The notes below the pieces were generated by a model. The model ran no database searches. It was not told the origin of the DNA and was given only the letters and a program-made list of their open reading frames with translations. Positions 60,117-64,000 of a stretch of 64,000 nucleotides of DNA are shown here, in pieces; position 1 is the stretch's first letter, and every line of letters begins with the position of its first letter. Position numbers and translations under genes: made by a program. Origin of the DNA: Solimonas sp. (GTDB lineage Bacteria; Pseudomonadota; Gammaproteobacteria; Nevskiales; Nevskiaceae); NCBI GenBank assembly GCA_030149365.1, contig JASBRP010000017.1:1-64000 (forward strand), given 5' to 3'.

Positions 60117-61094
60117 TCAGCGCGGCTCGATCCGCAGTTCCGGCGTCCGCCCCCAGAGCCCGCCCTGGCGCTGCGCCAGCCGCACCGGCAGCGCCTTGGC
60201 CACGGCGGCCAGCGCGCGATCGGTGTCGTTCACTGGAAATGCTCCGGAAATGCGCAGGCCTGCCACCGCCGGATCGCAGGACAGCCGCCCCGGCCGGTAG
60301 CGCCCCAGTTCCGCGGCCAGGCGCTCCAGCGGCCAGTCCGCCACGACCAGCATGCCGCGGGTCCAGGCCACGTCGGCCTCGGCCGCTACCCGGCTCTCCA
60401 GGCCGAAGCCGTCTGCCGTGAAATGCAGCTGCCCGCCGGCTGCCAGCAGCCGCGACTCTGCCGACTGCTCCGGGCGGATCTCCACGCGGTCCTGCAGCAC
60501 CGTCACCCGCGTGCCCTCCATCTGCTGCCGCACCAGGAAGCGGGTCCCCAGCGCACGGATCGTGCCCTGCCCGGTGCGCACCAGGAATGGCCGCGCCAGG
60601 GCCTGCGGGTCCTTGGCGGTCTCGATCAGCAACTCGCCGGCATGCAGCCGCACCAGCCGCTGCCGCGGATCGAAATCCACGTCCGCGGCGCTGTCCGTGT
60701 TCAGCACCAGCCGGCTGCCGTCGGCCAGCTGCCACTCGCGACGCTCGCCGATCTCGGTCCTGTAGGACGCCAGGCGCTGCGGCCACGGCGTCTGGCGATG
60801 TGCCAGCCACAGGCCACCGCCGCCCACGGCCACGCAGGCCAGGCCCTTCAGCACACCGCGCCTTGTGTGGTCTGCCGCCTTGCGCTGTGCCGCGGCGCGC
60901 AGGGCGCCGGCCGACACGCTGCCCGGCAAGCGCTGCAGGCTCTGCTGCAGCGACTCCACCCGCTGCCATGCGCGGCGATGCCCCGGGTGCGCCTCCAGCC
61001 ACTGGCCCCAGGCTCGCCGGTCGGCCTCATCCGCCTCCCCAGAGCAGAAATGCGCATGCCATCGCGCCGCCGCCCGCAGCATCTCCGGCTCCAT
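60117..61094 (-). CDS. fecR: FecR-type anti-sigma/regulator protein
   Basis: 325 aa. The N-terminal cytosolic region (RAWGQWLEAHPGHRRAWQRV, conserved Trp motif) is followed by a transmembrane segment (GLACVAVGGGGLWLAHR). The FecR periplasmic domain begins near YRTEIGERREWQLADGSRLV, with NTDSAADVDFDPRQRLVRLH and RPFLVRTGQGTIRALGTRFL, and a C-terminal STN-like part. It carries the signal from the receptor to FecI. It starts three bases after the FecI stop, so they are translated together. Confidence 0.93.
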   Translation of the reverse strand: MEPEMLRAAARWHAHFCSGEADEADRRAWGQWLEAHPGHRRAWQRVESLQQSLQRLPGSVSAGALRAAAQRKAADHTRRGVLKGLACVAVGGGGLWLAHRQTPWPQRLASYRTEIGERREWQLADGSRLVLNTDSAADVDFDPRQRLVRLHAGELLIETAKDPQALARPFLVRTGQGTIRALGTRFLVRQQMEGTRVTVLQDRVEIRPEQSAESRLLAAGGQLHFTADGFGLESRVAAEADVAWTRGMLVVADWPLERLAAELGRYRPGRLSCDPAVAGLRISGAFPVNDTDRALAAVAKALPVRLAQRQGGLWGRTPELRIEPR

Positions 61095-61097
61095 CGC

Positions 61098-61634
61098 CTA
61101 TCCCAGGTCCGGCATCAGCAGCAGGCACTGCTCGACCGCGCGGGCGACATACTTCTTCACCGAGCTGGTCGAGACACCGAGCCGGGCCGCGATTTCCGGG
61201 TAGGTCATGCCTTCCAGTTGCGACATCAGGAAAGCCTGCCGCGCCTTGTGCCCCAGTCCGTCCAGCATCGCATCGAGCTCGCACAGCGACTCCAGGATCA
61301 GCGCCCGCTCCTCCGGCGAGATCTCCGTGGGCTCCGGCGCCGCCGCCAGCGCCTCCAGGTAAGCACGCTCCAGCGACTGCCGACGCAGGTGGTCCACCAT
61401 CACGCGCCGGGCGATGGTCGCCAGGTAGCTGCGCGGCTCGCGGATGCCACCGGCAGGCTGCGCGGCCTGCGGGGACGCCAGCACGCGCAGGAAGGTGTCC
61501 TGCGCCAGGTCGGCGGCCTGATCGGCGCCGCGCAGCCGCTGGCGCAGCCAGCCGTGGAGCCAGCCGTGGTGCTCGCGGTACAGGGTCTGCAGGTGGTCGG
61601 CGGCAACAGCGCCGGAAGCGGGCGAATCGATCAT
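61098..61634 (-). CDS. fecI: FecI-type ECF sigma factor
   Basis: 178 aa. Sigma region 2 is LQTLYREHHGWLHGWLRQRL and DLAQDTFLRVLASPQ, with ARRVMVDHLRRQSLERAYLE in the -10 recognition part; region 4 is GHKARQAFLMSQLEGMTYPE and IAARLGVSTSSVKKYVARAV as HTH. It directs transcription of the receptor gene when activated through FecR. It is first in the fecI-fecR-receptor unit; its own promoter is within the 182 bp that also precede the divergent SnoaL gene. Confidence 0.94.
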   Translation of the reverse strand: MIDSPASGAVAADHLQTLYREHHGWLHGWLRQRLRGADQAADLAQDTFLRVLASPQAAQPAGGIREPRSYLATIARRVMVDHLRRQSLERAYLEALAAAPEPTEISPEERALILESLCELDAMLDGLGHKARQAFLMSQLEGMTYPEIAARLGVSTSSVKKYVARAVEQCLLLMPDLG

Positions 61635-61816
61635 GCGCAGGACCAGGGGCGGGTGGAGAAGCCCTGGCTGCGCAAGCTGGCTGAGGCGGAGAGCCCGCAG
61701 TGTACACCCCCGCCCTGGAGACCGCGACGACCCGTTCCGGCCGTCTCCTTCATTCAGCCGATGTGCCGGGCAATCGGGCGGCTCAGGCTGTCGTGACCTT
61801 ATCGAGGAGCATCGCC

Positions 61817-62308
61817 ATGACCGGGATCGAAACGCTGCTGGCCATCGAGGAGATCAGGAACGTGTTCGCGCGCCGCCTGCGCTACATGGACCTCAAGCAA
61901 TGGGACCTGTACGGCAGCGTCCATACCGAGGACGCCTGGTCGGAGACCTACGGCGACCTGCCGGCGGCACTGCAGCCGCAATCCGGCGGCGTGCGCAACA
62001 AGGTGGTCGGCCCCCAGGCGCTGGCCGAAGCCATCCGGCACTTCATGGAGCACCGCACGCCCATCACCTCCGCGCACCATGCGCATACACCGGAGATCGA
62101 GCTCACCTCCGACACCACCGCCACCGGCATCTGGCCGATGGAGGATCACCTGTGGTGGAAGGACGGCGAGCGCGAGGAGTATCTTCACGGCTACGGCCAC
62201 TACCACGAGCACTACCGCAAGGTGGAGGGCTGCTGGCTGATCTGCTATCGCAAGCTCACGCGCCTGCGCGTGGACCGCTCGCCCGGGTTCTACGACCGGT
62301 TGATGTGA
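61817..62308 (+). CDS. SnoaL-like (NTF2-fold) protein
   Basis: 163 aa from ATG 61817. NTF2-like fold: IEEIRNVFARRLRYMDLKQW, HAHTPEIELTSDTTATGIWP, and GYGHYHEHYRKVEGCWLICY with the conserved His pair. It is a paralogue of the protein at 53738 (same GYGHYHE and LTRLR motifs) but with an insertion after the first helix. Divergent from fecI, followed by a DUF1801 gene. It is expected to bind a small hydrophobic ligand; function unknown. Confidence 0.84.
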   Translation: MTGIETLLAIEEIRNVFARRLRYMDLKQWDLYGSVHTEDAWSETYGDLPAALQPQSGGVRNKVVGPQALAEAIRHFMEHRTPITSAHHAHTPEIELTSDTTATGIWPMEDHLWWKDGEREEYLHGYGHYHEHYRKVEGCWLICYRKLTRLRVDRSPGFYDRLM

Positions 62309-62343
62309 GCGCGCGACGGTCGGCGTTTTCCAGGGAGGAACAC

Positions 62344-62760
62344 ATGAAGAAGCCGGCAGCCCCCGAAAGCCCCTCGGCCTCCGAGCTGATCGATGGCCGC
62401 ATCGCCGAACTCGGCGACTGGCGCGGCCAGACCCTGTCGAGGATGCGCCAGCTCATCCGGCAGGCCCTGCCCGAGGTCGTGGAAGAATGGAAATGGATGG
62501 GCACGCCCGTGTGGTCGCAGGACGGCATCCTCTGCACCGGCGAGAGCTACAAGGCCGTCGTAAAGCTCACCTTCGCCAAGGGCGCCGCGCTGAGGGATCC
62601 GGCCAAACTATTTAACGCCAGCCTCGACGGCAACGCCCGGCGCGCCATCGACATCCGCCAGGGCGAGGAGATCGACGCGGAGGCCTTCAAGGCACTGATC
62701 CAGGAAGCCGCCACGCTCAACGCCGCCAGCCGCAAGGCAAAGCCCAAGCGGGCGAAGTAG
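62344..62760 (+). CDS. DUF1801 protein
   Basis: 138 aa from ATG 62344 with GGAGG upstream. DUF1801 core: LIRQALPEVVEEWKWMGTPV, WSQDGILCTGESYKAVVKLT, FAKGAALRDPAKLFNASLDG and RRAIDIRQGEEIDAEAFKAL. Small cytosolic proteins of the YdhG/frataxin-like group; function unknown. The C-terminus is Lys/Ala-rich. Five bases separate it from the AHSA1-type gene, so the two are one operon. Confidence 0.85.
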   Translation: MKKPAAPESPSASELIDGRIAELGDWRGQTLSRMRQLIRQALPEVVEEWKWMGTPVWSQDGILCTGESYKAVVKLTFAKGAALRDPAKLFNASLDGNARRAIDIRQGEEIDAEAFKALIQEAATLNAASRKAKPKRAK

Positions 62761-62764
62761 CCGC

Positions 62765-63223
62765 ATGTCCACCACCCGCCTGCTACAGCATATCCGCGCG
62801 CCGCGCGCGGCCGTCTACCGCGCACTGCTGGACCCACGGGCCATCGCGGTCTGGAAGGTGCCGGACGGCATGCGCTGCACCCTCCACGAATTCCAGGCCC
62901 GCGAGGGCGGGCATTTCCGCATCTCCCTCACCTACGACGAGCCCGGCCACGCCGGCAAGACCACGTCGCACACCGACACCTACCACGGCCATTTCGCCCG
63001 GCTGGTGCAGGATCGGCAGGTGGTGGAAGTGGACGAGTTCGAGACCGCCGATCCGGCACTGCAGGGCGAGATGACCATCACCCTGACACTCTCCGACGCC
63101 GATGGCGGCACCGAACTGCTGGCGGTGCACGAGAACCTGCCGCCAGGTGTATCGCCGCAGGACAACGAGCTGGGCTGGCGCATGTCGCTGGAGAAGCTGG
63201 CGGCCTACGTCGAGAGGTCCTAG
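62765..63223 (+). CDS. AHSA1/SRPBCC-family protein
   Basis: 152 aa. START-like fold of the AHSA1 group: RLLQHIRAPRAAVYRALLDP, AIAVWKVPDGMRCTLHEFQA, GGHFRISLTYDEPG and the C-terminal helix NLPPGVSPQDNELGWRMSLE. These proteins bind hydrophobic ligands or act in stress responses. It is co-transcribed with the DUF1801 gene, a common pairing. Ligand unknown. Confidence 0.87.
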   Translation: MSTTRLLQHIRAPRAAVYRALLDPRAIAVWKVPDGMRCTLHEFQAREGGHFRISLTYDEPGHAGKTTSHTDTYHGHFARLVQDRQVVEVDEFETADPALQGEMTITLTLSDADGGTELLAVHENLPPGVSPQDNELGWRMSLEKLAAYVERS

Positions 63224-63258
63224 GAGAAGCTTCGTGCCGGTGACGCGCTCCACCCACC

Positions 63259-63281
63259 GTCATACCGGCGAAAGCCGGTAT
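63259..63281. repeat. GTCATACCGGCGAAAGCCGGTAT palindrome
   Basis: Second copy of the element at 39428-39453, here with CCAG after the stem instead of GAC. It lies in the short gap between convergent genes. Confidence 0.7.
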
Positions 63282-63324
63282 CCAGCCCCTCATTGGGGAC
63301 GGCACTACCGGACCGGCCACCGCC

Positions 63325-63699
63325 TCACCAGAACCCGTCATCCTTGCGCGCACGCACGTCCTGCCAGCAGCGCTGCGCCAACCGGCGCACCAGGTCCTCG
63401 GGAAACGGATTCTTGTAGGGAATCTGCAGCGTCCCCTTGGTCGTCGGATGCCCCGCCAGCTCCTCGCGGAACGCCTCCAGCGCCGTCGCGCTCGGCGCAA
63501 AGCTCAAATGCGCCTTGTGCGCCGAGAACGCGAACACGAAGCGCGGCTCCACGAAGAATGGCGTGCCCCACTTGATCGCCTCTTCAGCCTGCGGGGCGAC
63601 GCTTTTGAGCAGCGCGTGCATGCGACGCAAATGCGGCTGGCCGGCCGTGGGAGCGGCACGGATGTATTCGTCGATCGTTGTCGGACGCTTGCCGGGCAT
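63325..63699 (-). CDS. DUF1801/YdhG-family protein
   Basis: 124 aa. DUF1801 core: TTIDEYIRAAPTAGQPHLRR, VAPQAEEAIKWGTPFFVEPR, FVFAFSAHKAHLSFAPSATA, and the terminal TTKGTLQIPYKNPFPEDLVR. Some relatives are called iron chaperones, which is not proven here. A second, different DUF1801 protein lies at 62344. Six bases separate it from the upstream partial membrane protein on the same strand. Confidence 0.86.
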   Translation of the reverse strand: MPGKRPTTIDEYIRAAPTAGQPHLRRMHALLKSVAPQAEEAIKWGTPFFVEPRFVFAFSAHKAHLSFAPSATALEAFREELAGHPTTKGTLQIPYKNPFPEDLVRRLAQRCWQDVRARKDDGFW

Positions 63700-63705
63700 G
63701 ACTGC

Positions 63706-64000
63706 CTAGGCCGCCTTGCCCACGAAGATGTCCTTGGGTCCCGCAAAGGACAGGGCCAGGATGGCTCCCCAGGCGATATTGACGAAGCTCATGGCCAGCG
63801 CCGACGGCGCGTCCTGCAGGTGCGGCAAGCCCGAGAGGGGACCCAGGCAGGCAATGAATCCGGCAATCAGGAAATAGACGCCCAGTTTCCGGCGCAGGAA
63901 CAGCAACACCAGGCCGATCACATCCAGCAGGTGCCCCAGCAGGATCGACACGCCCCATAGCGCGGAGCCTTCAGCCGGCTGCTGCTGGCGCCACTGTTGA
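63706..64000 (-). CDS. Small membrane protein, N-terminus outside window
   Basis: The frame is open from 63706 to the window edge, so the start may lie beyond 64000; a GTG at 63951 is the only internal candidate and would cut the first helix region. Three hydrophobic segments are seen: LLGHLLDVIGLVLLFL, KLGVYFLIAGFIACLG and AMSFVNIAWGAILALS, followed by GPKDIFVGKAA. Function unknown. Co-directional with the downstream DUF1801 gene. Confidence 0.6.
   Translation of the reverse strand, partial: QQWRQQQPAEGSALWGVSILLGHLLDVIGLVLLFLRRKLGVYFLIAGFIACLGPLSGLPHLQDAPSALAMSFVNIAWGAILALSFAGPKDIFVGKAA

Overview
The window looks like chromosome of a high-GC gammaproteobacterium. Coding density is high, stop/start overlaps are frequent, and the order yadG-yadH-ibaG-murA-hisG-hisD is a common gammaproteobacterial arrangement. 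Three families of dispersed intergenic palindromes, many lipid/CoA enzymes, an EthA-type Baeyer-Villiger monooxygenase, a P450 and a FecIRA system point to a hydrocarbon- or lipid-degrading lineage such as Nevskiales/Solimonadaceae. That last placement is inference from gene content only. No tRNA, rRNA, CRISPR array, prophage or insertion sequence was seen.

Layout. 1-2817 (-): 3'-truncated giant YD-repeat (RHS-like) protein passing into cadherin-like repeats, behind an AT-rich upstream region. 3025-4951 (-): photolyase, coupled to a small gene broken by a 14-bp tandem duplication. 5002-10100 (+): ABC exporter, BolA-like protein, murA, hisG, hisD. 10379-18406: divergent acyl-CoA gene cluster. 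A Crp/Fnr-type regulator, a SRPBCC protein and two acyl-CoA dehydrogenases lie on the minus strand; an AMP-dependent ligase, a MaoC-like dehydratase and a thiolase-like protein lie on the plus strand. 18481-21581 (-): small DMT-type membrane protein, a second acyl-CoA synthetase and a hotdog protein. 21714-25609: cNMP/receiver regulator coupled to an Ala/Glu/Pro-rich membrane protein, then a hydrolase-cyclase fusion. 25754-29593 (-): purL. 29780-41190: mostly housekeeping or uncharacterised genes (hemerythrin, topoisomerase IB, MBL hydrolase, DUF3999/DUF2339 pair, Lon-substrate domain, SDR, DUF4326, DJ-1, SRPBCC, DUF2277). 41278-46497: oxidative catabolic cluster with TetR, EthA-type monooxygenase, P450 with an extra C-terminal domain, [2Fe-2S] ferredoxin and a second TetR. 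46545-57249: regulators, secreted hydrolases, beta-propellers, DUF899, EamA, Rnk. 57554-61634 (-): FecI-FecR-TonB receptor iron system. 61817-64000: small SnoaL, DUF1801 and SRPBCC proteins.

The two most interesting places are both in acyl-CoA/oxidation clusters. (1) At 14384-14434 a perfect 7-4-7 palindrome sits exactly 41.5 bp before the start predicted from a TAGATT -10 box. This is class II Crp/Fnr geometry and would drive an operon that appears to begin at an ATT codon. The operon ends in a thiolase-fold protein in which the nucleophilic Cys is Gly and the GHP His is Asn. (2) The EthA-like gene has two similar operators 21 bp apart over its promoter, and a related palindrome precedes the P450 gene. 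The P450 carries a roughly 100-residue beta-rich C-terminal domain behind a Pro/Ala linker.
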